From: Nematostella vectensis
Lineage: Eukaryota > Cnidaria > Anthozoa > Actiniaria > Edwardsiidae
Assembly: GCF_932526225.1 (NCBI RefSeq)
Contig: NC_064039.1
Location: 1,698,001 to 1,762,000 of the forward strand
Direction: 5' to 3'
DNA length: 64,000 nt
Part shown: positions 11,501-24,800 of the stretch, piece after piece
How the letters are laid out: every line of letters begins with the position of its first letter
Position numbering within the stretch: the stretch's first letter is position 1
Notes under the pieces: generated by a model
The model's database searches: none
Told to the model about the DNA's origin: nothing
The model's input: the letters and a program-made list of their open reading frames with translations, nothing else
Translations under genes and position numbers: made by a program

Positions 11501-13523
11501 TTCGATACCGATATGTATGTAGGTAGGACTGGAAAATGATCGTGAGGAACTGGTAACTACTAGATGCAAATTAAAAGAGAGAACTTAGCTGAAGCTGATA
11601 ACGGTATACTGAAGTCTTTTATAGCGGATAAATCGTAATTGCATTTCTAAACCACTAATTTCAATGATATTAAAATATATACGATAAGAAATCTTAAATA
11701 TCACAGATGGACATTCTCAAATATAATATTCTGTAGTTATATTATAAAAATTTCAGCATTTTCCCCGTCAAAAGATCAATCTCTAAAACAACATTCAAAC
11801 ATTCTAGAATAACATTTCACACGAAAACAGTAATTGGTTAAATCAGTCATTTGAAACTAAAAACAATAGCTATGCTAGCGTTTCAACGATAAAATTACAG
11901 TTAAATGTGTTTAACTGAGATTGGATTAATTTATCTTCTCGTCTTAGTTGACTCCGTGCGCCCCATGTTGTGACAACACACTGTTGGTAGCTAAGCGACT
12001 AATGCAAGGTCCAGCCAGTGTCTACCAAACAAACAAAAACTATACAAAAAAATAACATTTCAAACCCAGTAACTAAAGTATAACATGGGTTAACTGGTAC
12101 ATAATGTAATGTTTTCCTAGAAGATCACTCCAAAAGGTTTTTGGCAGCGCTGACCAATATACAAATGCATAAATCATGTGTGAATAAATCGAATACGAAA
12201 TACGTATAAAATATCTGTTGTTCCCATAATACGCAAGACAGCCAACTCCATAGAAAACAGGTATATGGATGAATTTTCGGGCTTCCCGGGAAAGGTCAAC
12301 AAGAGAACGACAAATTCAGAGAGGTAGCTAGGATACATGCACCCATGGCCGACAGTTATAATTTGATTCCCCTGTGTTTTGTGATGGACACACGCACACT
12401 GGTAAACTAATAAGCCCATCAATTCCTTCCTATCTGCCTGCTCTACAGGCCTACCTTCGTTTGTCCGGATATACAAACAATATGAACTTTTATTTGGGAT
12501 AGGGACAAAGTGACATGTTCTAGCGTGTGCGCTGAAACGACCCTTGTGAAAAACACGGGACAATTTGTGCAGATTATCCACCCACCTAGCTCATATGCCC
12601 CAACACCACTAACATTTTATCTACATGACCCGATCAAATACCTCTTCGACTTTGAGCCTCGCTTACTAGGGAAAAGCCCCATCTTGTGTAGGATTTCCCG
12701 TGCAAGCGTAGTCCTTTTAGAATCTCGAGTAAGGACCGTGCCGCAAACGTGCCTCGTTGCAGTACGCAGTATGTAATGAATTTACAGGCCGTCCAAGCTA
12801 CCGCGCCGCATTTGCAATTTGAACTCAGAAAGCGTGACCTACCAAGTGTTTACCCTGAGGAATTTTATCAAGTAAAACTTATTTGGAAAAAATATATATA
12901 CATTTCCAGCTCATCAGTACAGTTCTCTAACGCTAGTGGTTAAGCTTTTAAAACGTCCTTTTATGTGTTCAAGTGAAAGTAACATAAGCTTTTAAATATC
13001 GATAACTGTACGTTATTGGCTGAGTGTGCGAGTCTGGAGATTTGAATAATTTTGCCATCAGAATTTGGGTTTCACCACATTGATCAATTTTTCATAGGAA
13101 ATTATATACAAAAACACGAGGAAATCTGGGTATTATTGATATACTATAAATTTCTAGTGCTTACACGGGCATTTTTGCGTCAAGGTTGAATTTTTTGTAC
13201 ACAGGTTTCAGAGACGTGTGAATTGCCTTTATGCTAATGTTCTGCCGGGTTTGTTAATAATTTCACCCTTCTTTTTCTGTCCACAAATTCAAGTATTTAG
13301 AAATAGGAAAAACGCGTTATAGTTATTGGTAAAAGCACAGCTGCGGAAAAAAATACTCGTTTTTAGCGGTTGCGTCGAAAATTGCCGGCAAGAAAAAGTA
13401 ACAAGCGTAAATTCACATTGCCGGCTGGAAATGACAAGCTAATAAGAAGTATTCAATTCTTGGATCTTACCTGGAGAACACAGACTTGCCTGCCTCCGTG
13501 AGAAGGTAGAGAGTGGACTGCAT
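5570..13523 (-). CDS. Three-domain arginine kinase
   Basis: It reversibly transfers phosphate between ATP and arginine (phosphagen buffering, cytosolic). Exons in transcription order: 13523-13471, 11207-11175, 10715-10277, 10086-9461, 9393-9209, 8819-8575, 8258-8141, 7701-7194, 6955-6360, 6024-5570. They sum to 3258 nt (1085 aa). A 29-residue leader without obvious targeting features (starting MQSTLYLL) precedes three complete kinase domains, at about residues 29-383, 384-735 and 736-1085. Each has the guanidino-specificity region with [39 protein letters not shown], the catalytic-cysteine motif [10 protein letters not shown] and the flexible-loop HGEHSVSTG. All three therefore look catalytically competent. 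Domains are joined directly at phase-2 introns. Arginine specificity is inferred from the short specificity loop and overall similarity; taurocyamine or another guanidino substrate is possible. Confidence 0.93.
7021..7112 (+). repeat. Fold-back element with hammerhead-like core
   Basis: It lies in the intron between arginine kinase domains 2 and 3. It has GTACACC (7021-7027) facing GGTGTAC (7105-7111), an inner inverted repeat CTTCTTCAGGGCA/TGCCCTGAAGAAG, and the string CTGAAGA - GTCTT/AAGAC stem - GAAA at 7053-7078. A third stem pairs 7078-7086 with 7095-7103, with one mismatch. Related sequence occurs at 55160-55375. This resembles the ribozyme-bearing ends of Penelope-like or retrozyme elements but has one extra A in the core. 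Confidence 0.45.
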
Positions 13524-13700
13524 TTTAGTAGTATCGGCGAGGGACTTTGGAATTCTCGTCGTCGTAAACCTCGGTCGTTGCTTCGGCGTTCGTACGACGC
13601 TACACTCGTGCTGTGTCGTCATTCACAATAGCAATTGTTATTTAGCCAATCGAAGTTGTCAAATAAATACTATTTGTGTATGGTAAAGAGTGATCTCTCA
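13524..13700 (-). promoter_or_regulatory. Putative arginine kinase promoter/5' UTR
   Basis: This lies just upstream of the first coding exon. On the minus strand it contains an inverted CCAAT (plus-strand CCAAT near 13643) and an AT-rich TATTTAT-like stretch near 13667. These are weak motif matches and the transcription start cannot be placed. Confidence 0.3.
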
Positions 13701-14576
13701 GGTATCCGACAGTTATTCCTTTTTACAGTCAATCTAAGCATAAAATAGACATTCTTTTTTCAACAGCCACCTCACACTTGATAGGCCACAATGACAGCAT
13801 AATATGATAGATATAGAGTATATAGGCACCAAGTATTCGGTATCTGACAGGCCTCGAAACACCGAAAAATGAGACAAGCCAAAACCTCAACAACAACAAA
13901 AAATAAAAAGAAAAAAAATATTCAACAAGCAAACTATGGTAAAACGAAACGGAGAAATTCGAAAGAAAACTATGAGCGTGGCCACGAAAAAATATTAAAC
14001 AGAAAAGAATCTGCTACTTCTCTGTCAAACATCAAATGGTCTGCCCCTTTTACGCAAGTACGTGACGAGTGAGTGCTAATAAAAAAAGCATGAGTGCTGA
14101 TAGAAAAGCATGAACCATCATTCATCGGGTAATCACATTACAATTCCAATTATCAAACAAAAATATTTCTTTTTAAGTCTGATGCTTTCTATAATGAGAG
14201 TGAAATTGTGTTATTATCTTCCTATTGATTCCTTGGGTATTATGCTTTTTTTACATTAAAATTTAAAGACCATTGTAAAAATATTTTCAGCCTTAAAATA
14301 CTCCACAAGTAAGAACGGCACAGCCTCAACTGAAAATAAGACGTTCTTATAAAAGAAATAGCGTAGTCCCCACGATAGATCAACACGACAATTTTGTCAA
14401 GATATGCATAAGATATACGTAAAAAGGTGTGACGGAGAAAGATTTTCAAGACAATTCCACTATAGCTTCATTTATTATAGTAAAAATACGTCAGTGTTGT
14501 TGTAACAATTGGTATTTCAGCCAAACCAAGAGAAATGACAACCACAAACAACATTAACTTCACAAAAAGTATAAAT
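13701..14576. other. Intergenic DNA between arginine kinase and ZCCHC4
   Basis: No gene was recognised. The stretch is AT-rich and contains copy 2 of the interspersed repeat at 14155-14370. Confidence 0.5.
14155..14370 (+). repeat. Interspersed repeat family, copy 2 of 3
   Basis: It matches the 3785-4005 copy through the TTTTCAGCCTT block and the terminal GAACGGCACAGCCTCAACTG...AGACGTTCTTATAAAA block. It lies between the arginine kinase and ZCCHC4 genes. Confidence 0.5.
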
Positions 14577-14582
14577 TTTATT
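14577..14582 (-). promoter_or_regulatory. Polyadenylation signal of ZCCHC4
   Basis: TTTATT on the plus strand is AATAAA in the gene sense, about 20 nt after the ZCCHC4 stop codon (14603-14605). Confidence 0.55.
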
Positions 14583-14602
14583 TTCTTAAATCCAACAAAT
14601 GT

Positions 14603-15788
14603 TTAGTTTGTCTTTTGCTTTTTCTTCTTCGCTGACTTGCGCGGTTGCTTCTTGCGTTTCCCTGGCGACTTCCCGGGTCCTTGGGGCTGGCCGTTTGCAT
14701 GTGATGACCTACAAACACAAGGGAAGACCGTCAACAACAAATTCCACATGCGCTCAATGGGCTTCATACCCTGGGTACCAGGGCCTCATGACTTCTCTCG
14801 TCCAGTGACGCTCAGATAATGTTTGGGGCGAAGAGCGAAGCGGCAATTTGAGCGTCACTGGACGAGAGAAGTCTGGGGCTCTGGTACCCAGGGTATGGGT
14901 TTCAACGCACACTCCGAAAAAAGTAAAAATATGCTAGCATTCTTGTTCTGGCGCAAATTTGGTTTTTGCGAATTTCAAAGTCTTTTGCAGGATACTGGCA
15001 TATTATTTGCAATGCAAATTTAGCGCTAAAATGCGCGCGAAAATGGGCAAACGAGAAAGCGACATTGCGAGAAAATAAATAGGGCGCTCTGGGTGCCGTG
15101 CGAGTGCGCATGTTAAACTCTTACGTTGTCTTGATTCGCTGAGGGCAGTCTCTTCTTTTGTGTCCATCTTCACCGCAGATGTGACATCCGGTGGATACTT
15201 TTCTGTCAATCATAAGACATCTCAGTGGGTAACGTGTCAATCATATGGCAGCACAAAACCCTTTTTACCTGTTACATTCATGGCCTGGCGGCTCACACCT
15301 TTTACAAGTAAAGCAGTGCACGTGACCTAGAACAGACATGGACAAATCAATAAGATAAACAACTTCTTATACATGGGGTAATTTGAGATGAACAATACTA
15401 ATAAAAGAATGCATACAAATAGATAATACAAACAAAAGAAAGTAAGGCCTTGAAAACGTTCTTTTACTGTACCAGTTGCATGCATTTGCATCTGGAACGA
15501 TATTGACAAGAACGGTGTTCCTCAAGGGTTGACCACGGCTATGGGCTACGCTCGGGTTCGACTAGGTGTGAACGGCCGATTCCTAGGACTGAACGTCCTG
15601 CCAAATGCGTTACATACAAATATGTATAATTTGATATATTTTTGCTGACCACCCATGTAATTAAGTCCTAGACTATGATAATGAGCAATAAACTGATGAT
15701 GATTATTATTATTATTATTGTTGTTGTTTTTGTTGTCGTTGTTATTGTTATTGTTATTGTTATTATTATTTTTGTTATTGTTGTTGTT

Positions 15789-15881
<93 letters not shown>

Positions 15882-18800
15882 GAGGCCTAAATATACCTGG
15901 CTTAACACATGCCACACAATCTTCACAGTGAACATATCGTCTGCCATCCTACAAGAATGCAAAAATTGGCATTGCTTTACTTGATTCAATCGGTCAAAGG
16001 TCTTAGTCATAAGAAAACTTAACTTTGATGAAATAATGGGAGAAAAACTGCCCCTACCTTAGAAGTACAAGCATCACACTTTGAACAGTGGTAATTCTCA
16101 GCTGATACATAACGCTGGCAAGGTTTGCAAAATCTTAGAGAAGATAGAACAAAAGTTACATATGATTTTTGTTGGATATTATTTTAGGCTCTATATAGAG
16201 TTATAAGAAATGTAAATTTCAAAAATAGTTGTTTCATGTTTCTTTTTCACCTGTACCCATCCTTGCTTGGTAACTTCACATTTGCTGCCGGAATGTTTGT
16301 AAAGATGCGGACGGGTGATCCACGCTTGGAGCCATGTGCCTTTTTGTCTTTGAAAAGAGGATGGTTGTCATAGTCAACCTGTTGAATAACAAACCAGTAT
16401 CAAGTATGGGTGGTAGGATTAGGGTTCATATAGTAATGGGATGAGATCGAGGTGATTGACCTATTAATCTAGCTTCTCATGGATGGTATGAAAAGTAAGT
16501 GTTCAGTATGGTAATGGATAAGATCGAGGTGACTGGCCTTATAATCTAACATCTTCATGGATGGTAGGATTAGTGTTTAGTATGTAATGGATAAGATCGA
16601 GGTGACTGACCTTATAATCTAGCATCTTCATGGATGGTAGGATTAGTGTTTAGTATGGTAATGGATAAGATCGAGGTGACTGGCCTTATAATCTAGCATC
16701 TTCATGGATGGTAGGATTAGTGTTTAGTATGGTAATGGATGAGATTGAGGTGACTGGCCTTATAATCTAGCATCTTCATGGATGGTAGGATTAGTGTTTA
16801 GTATGGTAATGGATGAGATTGAGGTGACTGGCATCTTCATGGATGGTAGGATTAGTGTTAAGTATGGTAATGGATGAGATTGAGGTGACTGGCCTTATAA
16901 TCTAGCATCTTCATGGATGGTAGTGCAGCCTGTATCTGTGTCTCCATAAAGTAAGGGAATATGAACATTGTAGCCATTTCTTTTTTATTATCTGATAAAA
17001 AAGATTACAAACAGTATTGAATTAGTTTTTTGGATTTGTCACAAAAACAACACATTTAAAATAAAAACACCCCCTATTGAAATTATCCCCTTAAATTATT
17101 TTGTATTTGGTGCTATGACTCAGGGACCGCGGAGCATTGTGGAAAAGTGGGGGGGCTGACAATTGAAAAAAAAATGTTTTTTTTTGAAAAATGAAAAAGA
17201 AATAAATCAGAGTATTTGACTTGTTTCTGTTGCAAAAAGTGGTGGGGTCGCCCCCCCAACAATAAGAAAATATTGGAAAAAGGTAACAAAAATACTTCTA
17301 ATATTAAGATTACAAAACCTTAGTGTGACTATAAGTTAATAATAAAAATAATATGGTTGCTATTTGCAGAAAAAAACAACTTGGTGATGTTTATGAATGG
17401 TACAAGACAACAGTTTATTCCCTTTCTGATGGACATAAACAAACCTTTGGCAGATGAGTTTGTCCTCCACAGTTTCCAAATCTTCTGAAGAGTTGCACCA
17501 AGAACTTCAACCAAACCACCAAATGGCGGGTCCATAATCATAACAATTTCCTCTTCATCAGCATTCTCGAGGAACTTGTTAAACTGTTGCTCACTTTTGT
17601 TGTTGTTGAAGAAATGATGGTTGAACATGTTGTACCAGCAAAATTTTGATGGGAGATTAAACATGCCCTAAAAAGCCATTCATCAATAAAGCTCAACACT
17701 TAAGGCTATATATTGCATGTGTGTGGTTTATATTGGTGTGCTATACATACTCACATATCTATGGTTTACATAAAGTGTTCTATACTTACATATCTGTGGT
17801 CCATATCAGTGTGCTATATTCACATATCTATGGTCTACAGAAGTGTGCTAAACTCACATATCTATGGTCCACATAAGTGGGCCATACTCACATATGATCT
17901 ATATCAGTGTGCTATATTCATATATCTATGGTCTATATCAGTGTGCTAAACTCACATATCTATGGTCTACATAAGTGTGCTATAGTCACATATCTATGGT
18001 CTATATCAGTGTGCTATACTCACATATCTATGGTCTATATCAGTGTGCTATACTCACATATATGGTCTATATCAGTGTGCTATACTCACATATCTATGGT
18101 CTACATAAGTGTGCTATACTCACATATCTATGGTCTATATCAGTGTGCTATAGTCACATATCTATGGTCTATATCAGTGTGCTGTACTCACATATCTATG
18201 GTCTATATCAGTGTGGTATAGTCACATATCTATGGTATATACAGTATAAGTGTGCTATACTCACATATCTATGGTCTACATAAGTGTGCTATAGTCACAT
18301 ATCTATGGTCTATATAAGTGTGCTATACTCACATATCTATGGTCTATATCAGTGTGGTATACTCACATATCTATGGTCTATATCAGTGTGCTATACTCAC
18401 ATATCTATGGTCTATATAAGTGTGCTATACTCACATATCTATGGTCTATATCAGTGTGCTATACTCACATATCTATGGTCTATATCAGTGTGGTATAGTC
18501 ACATATCTATGGTATATACAGTATAAGTGTGCTATACTCACATATCTATGGTCTACATAAGTGTGCTATAGTCACATATCTATGGTCTATATAAGTGTGC
18601 TATACTCACATATCTATGGTCTATATCAGTGTGGTATACTCACATATCTATGGTCTATATCAGTGTGCTATACTCACATATCTATGGTCTACATAAGTGT
18701 GCTATAGTCACATATCTAAAGTCTATATCAGTGTGCTATACTCTCATATCTATGGTCTACATAAGTGTGCTATAGTCACATATCTATGGTCTATATCAGT

Positions 18801-21800
18801 GTGCTATAGTCACATATCTATGGTCTATATCAGTGTGGTATACTCACATATCTATGGTCTATATCAGTGTGCTATAGTCACATATCTATGGTCTACATCA
18901 GTGTGCTATACTCACATATCTATGGTCTACATCAGAGTGTGTTATACTCACATATCTATGGTCTACGTAAGTGTGCTATATTCACATATCTATGATCTAT
19001 ATCAGTGTGGTATACTCACATATCTATGGTCTATATCAGTGTGCTATACTCACATATCTATGGTATATACAGTATAAGTGTGCTATACTCACATATCTAT
19101 GGTCTACATAAGTGTGCTATAGTCACATATCTATGGTCTATATCAGTGTGCTATACTCACATATTTTATGGTCTACGTAAGTGTGCTATACTCACATATC
19201 TATGGTCTACATAAGTGTGCTATAGTCACATATCTATGGTCTATATAAGTGTGCTATACTCACATATCTATGGTCTATATCAGTGTGGTATACTCACATA
19301 TCTATGGTCTATATCAGTGTGCTATACTCACATATCTATGGTCTATATAAGTGTGCTATACTCACATATCTATGGTCTATATCAGTGTGCTATACTCACA
19401 TATCTATGGTCTATATCAGTGTGGTATAGTCACATATCTATGGTATATACAGTATAAGTGTGCTATACTCACATATCTATGGTCTACATAAGTGTGCTAT
19501 AGTCACATATCTATGGTCTATATAAGTGTGCTATACTCACATATCTATGGTCTATATCAGTGTGGTATACTCACATATCTATGGTCTATATCAGTGTGCT
19601 ATACTCACATATCTATGGTCTACATAAGTGTGCTATAGTCACATATCTAAAGTCTATATCAGTGTGCTATACTCTCATATCTATGGTCTACATAAGTGTG
19701 CTATAGTCACATATCTATGGTCTATATCAGTGTGCTATAGTCACATATCTATGGTCTATATCAGTGTGGTATACTCACATATCTATGGTCTATATCAGTG
19801 TGCTATACTCACATATCTATGGTCTACATAAGTGTGCTATACTCACATATCTAAAGTCTATATCAGTGTGCTATACTCTCATATCTATGGTCTACATAAG
19901 TGTGCTATACTCACATATCTATGGTCTATATCAGTGTGCTATAGTCACATATCTATGGTCTACATCAGTGTGCTATACTCACATATCTATGGTCTACATC
20001 AGAGTGTGTTATACTCACATATCTATGGTCTACGTAAGTGTGCTATATTCACATATCTATGATCTATATCAGTGTGCTAAACTCACATATCTATGGTCTA
20101 CATAAGTGTGCTATAGTCACATATCTATGGTCTATATAAGTGTGCTATACTCACATATCTATGGTCTATATCAGTGTGCTATACTCACATATATGGTCTA
20201 TATCAGTGTGCTATACTCACATATCTATGGTCTACATAAGTGTGCTATACTCACATATCTATGGTCTATATCAGTGTGCTATAGTCACATATCTATGGTC
20301 TATATCAGTGTGCTGTACTCACATATCTATGGTCTATATCAGTGTGGTATAGTCACATATCTATGGTATATACAGTATAAGTGTGCTATACTCACATATC
20401 TATGGTCTACATAAGTGTGCTATAGTCACATATCTATGGTCTATATAAGTGTGCTATACTCACATATCTATGGTCTATATCAGTGTGGTATACTCACATA
20501 TCTATGGTCTATATCAGTGTGCTATACTCACATATCTATGGTCTATATAAGTGTGCTATACTCACATATCTATGGTCTATATCAGTGTGCTATACTCACA
20601 TATCTATGGTCTATATCAGTGTGGTATAGTCACATATCTATGGTATATACAGTATAAGTGTGCTATACTCACATATCTATGGTCTACATAAGTGTGCTAT
20701 AGTCACATATCTATGGTCTATATAAGTGTGCTATACTCACATATCTATGGTCTATATCAGTGTGGTATACTCACATATCTATGGTCTATATCAGTGTGCT
20801 ATACTCACATATCTATGGTCTACATAAGTGTGCTATAGTCACATATCTAAAGTCTATATCAGTGTGCTATACTCTCATATCTATGGTCTACATAAGTGTG
20901 CTATAGTCACATATCTATGGTCTATATCAGTGTGCTATAGTCACATATCTATGGTCTATATCAGTGTGGTATACTCACATATCTATGGTCTATATCAGTG
21001 TGCTATACTCACATATCTATGGTCTACATAAGTGTGCTATACTCACATATCTAAAGTCTATATCAGTGTGCTATACTCTCATATCTATGGTCTACATAAG
21101 TGTGCTATAGTCACATATCTATGGTCTATATCAGTGTGCTATAGTCACATATCTATGGTCTACATCAGTGTGCTATACTCACATATCTATGGTCTACATC
21201 AGAGTGTGTTATACTCACATATCTATGGTCTACGTAAGTGTGCTATATTCACATATCTATGATCTATATCAGTGTGGTATACTCACATATCTATGGTCTA
21301 TATCAGTGTGCCATACTCACATATCTATGGTATATACAGTATAAGTGTGCTATACTCACATATCTATGGTCTACATAAGTGTGCTATAGTCACATATCTA
21401 TGGTCTATATCAGTGTGCTATACTCACATATTTTATGGTCTACGTAAGTGTGCTATACTCACATATCTATGGTCTACATAAGTGTGCTATAGTCACATAT
21501 CTATGGTCTATATAAGTGTGCTATACTCACATATCTATGGTCTATATCAGTGTGGTATACTCACATATCTATGGTCTATATCAGTGTGCTATACTCACAT
21601 ATCTATGGTCTATATAAGTGTGCTATACTCACATATCTATGGTCTATATCAGTGTGCTATACTCACATATCTATGGTCTATATCAGTGTGGTATAGTCAC
21701 ATATCTATGGTATATACAGTATAAGTGTGCTATACTCACATATCTATGGTCTACATAAGTGTGCTATAGTCACATATCTATGGTCTATATAAGTGTGCTA

Positions 21801-24800
21801 TACTCACATATCTATGGTCTATATCAGTGTGGTATACTCACATATCTATGGTCTATATCAGTGTGCTATACTCACATATCTATGGTCTACATAAGTGTGC
21901 TATAGTCACATATCTAAAGTCTATATCAGTGTGCTATACTCTCATATCTATGGTCTACATAAGTGTGCTATAGTCACATATCTATGGTCTATATCAGTGT
22001 GCTATAGTCACATATCTATGGTCTATATCAGTGTGGTATACTCACATATCTATGGTCTATATCAGTGTGCTATACTCACATATCTATGGTCTACATAAGT
22101 GTGCTATACTCACATATCTAAAGTCTATATCAGTGTGCTATACTCTCATATCTATGGTCTACATAAGTGTGCTATAGTCACATATCTATGGTCTATATCA
22201 GTGTGCTATAGTCACATATCTATGGTCTACATCAGTGTGCTATACTCACATATCTATGGTCTACATCAGAGTGTGTTATACTCACATATCTATGGTCTAC
22301 GTAAGTGTGCTATATTCACATATCTATGATCTATATCAGTGTGGTATACTCACATATCTATGGTCTATATCAGTGTGCCATACTCACATATCTATGGTAT
22401 ATACAGTATAAGTGTGCTATACTCACATATCTATGGTCTACATAAGTGTGCTATAGTCACATATCTATGGTCTATATCATTGTGCTATACTCACATATTT
22501 TATGGTCTACATAAGTATGCTATACTCACATATCTATGGTCTATATCAGTGTGCTATACTCACATATCTATGGTCTATATCAGTGTGCTATACTCACATA
22601 TTTTATGGTCTACATAAGTATGCTACACTCACATATCTATGGTCTACATAAGTGTGCTATACTCACATATCTATGGTCCATATCAGTGTGCTATACTCAC
22701 ATATCTATGGTCTATATCAGTGTGCTATACTCTCATATCTATGGTCTATATCAGTGTGCTATACTCACATATCTATGGTCTATATCAGTGTGCTATACTC
22801 ACATATCTATGGTCTACATAAGTGTGCTATAGTCACATATCTATGGTCTACATAAGTGTGCTATAGTCACATATCTATGGTCTATATCAGTGTGCTATAC
22901 TCACATATTTTATGGTCTACATAAGTATGCTATACTCACATATCTATGGTCTATATCAGTGTGCTATACTCACATATTTATGGTCTACATAATTATGCTA
23001 CACTCACATATCTATGGTCTACATAAGTGTGCTATACTCACATATCTATGGTCTATATCAGTGTGCTATACTCACATATTTTATGGTCTACATAAGTATG
23101 CTACACTCACATATCTATGGTCTACATAAGTGTGCTATACTCACATATCTATGGTCTATATCAGTGTGCTATACTCACATATCTATGGTCTATATCAGTG
23201 TGCCATACTCTCATATCTATGGTCTATATCAGTGTGCTATACTCACATATCTATGGTCTACATAAGTGTGCTATACTCACCTATGGTCTATATCAGTGTG
23301 CTATACTCACATATCTATGGTCTACATAAGTATGCTATACTCACATATCTATGGTCTATATCAGTGTGCTATACTCACATATTTATGGTCTACATAATTA
23401 TGCTACACTCAAATATCTATGGTCTACATAAGTGTGCTATACTCACATATCTATGGTCTATATCAGTGTGCTATACTCACATATTTTATGGTCTACATAA
23501 GTATGCTATACTCACATATTTATGGTCTACATAAGTATGCTACACTCACATATCTATGGTCTACATAAGTGTGCTATACTCACATATCTATGGTCTATAT
23601 CAGTGTGCTATACTTACATATCTATGGTCTATATCAGTGTGCTATACTCTCATATCTATGGTCTATATCAGTGTGCTATACTCACATATCTATGGTCTAC
23701 ATAAGTGTGCTATACTCACATATCTATGGTCTATATCAGTGTGCTATACTCACATATCTATGGTCTACAGAAGTGTGCTATAGTCACATATCTATGGTCT
23801 ACATAAGTGTGCTATAGTCACATATCTATGGTCTATATCAGTGTGCTATACTCACATATTTTATGGTCTACATAAGTATGCTACACTCACATATCTATGG
23901 TCTATATCAGTGTGCTATACTCACATATCTATGGTCTATATCAGTGTGCTATACTCTCATATCTATGGTCTATATCAGTGTGCTATACTCACATATCTAT
24001 GGTCTATATCAGTGTGCTATAGTCACATATCTATGGTCTATATCAGTGTGCTATACTCACATATCTATGGTCTATATCAGTGTGCTATACTCACATATTT
24101 TATGGTCTACATAAGTATGCTACACTCACATATCTATGGTCTATATCAAGCAGAAGACTGTCAAGTGAAGATTCAGCTTCTGTTGTGCATTGTATCATAC
24201 CATGTATTCTAGGACACAAATACATAATTGATGGCAGTTATGACCTTAAGTTGAAGCTAGGGTACAACAACAACAACAACGATAACGATAATGATAATAA
24301 TAATTAATTCAACATCAATCTATTACCTTGGTGTACCAAGGCACAACACTTTCTTGAATTCCAATTTCTTTATAGTATTTACTATGAATGTAGTTGCTTT
24401 CACTGAAAACAGGTATTGCTGCAAACAAAAGAAATGCTGACTTCAATTCAAATTCAAATCAATACACAAAATGCATGTTTATACTGCATATGTGTATACC
24501 ATGCTGGTGATGATAGCACTCTTAATTCTAGTAATTTCTTTGGATTTATGTTATTAGAAGGTCAAAATCATTTTAAAAAAATATGTGGTGCTATAGTATC
24601 ACCTAAAAGTTGTGTGAAAAAAGTTTGGAAGTGACACAATTCTGAATGGGGTATGGGAGGGGGCACTCCTAACATTACTCTACACTAACAGAAATACTAC
24701 CTATATATACTATCAACATTTCAACATACCAAAAATGAGGAGCAAAACTTTGGAATACCCACCAAAGAATTTTGTACCATTTGCATTAATTAAGGTGTGA

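Noticed and set aside
12174..12943. 135-codon minus-strand and nearby plus-strand open frames in arginine kinase intron 1
   Set aside because: No recognisable family, no splice context and no duplication-supported conservation.
15546..16010. Open frames with long poly-Asn or poly-Leu/Val runs
   Set aside because: They come from the TTG/TTA microsatellite; the only real coding here is the 52-nt ZCCHC4 exon 9.
17715..24150. Possible CRISPR-like array
   Set aside because: Units are contiguous 34-bp tandem copies without unique spacers, in an animal intron.
17713..24212. Many overlapping open frames rich in [16 protein letters not shown] repeats on the plus strand
   Set aside because: They are frame-shifted translations of the 34-bp intronic repeat (34 is not a multiple of three) and lie antisense to ZCCHC4.
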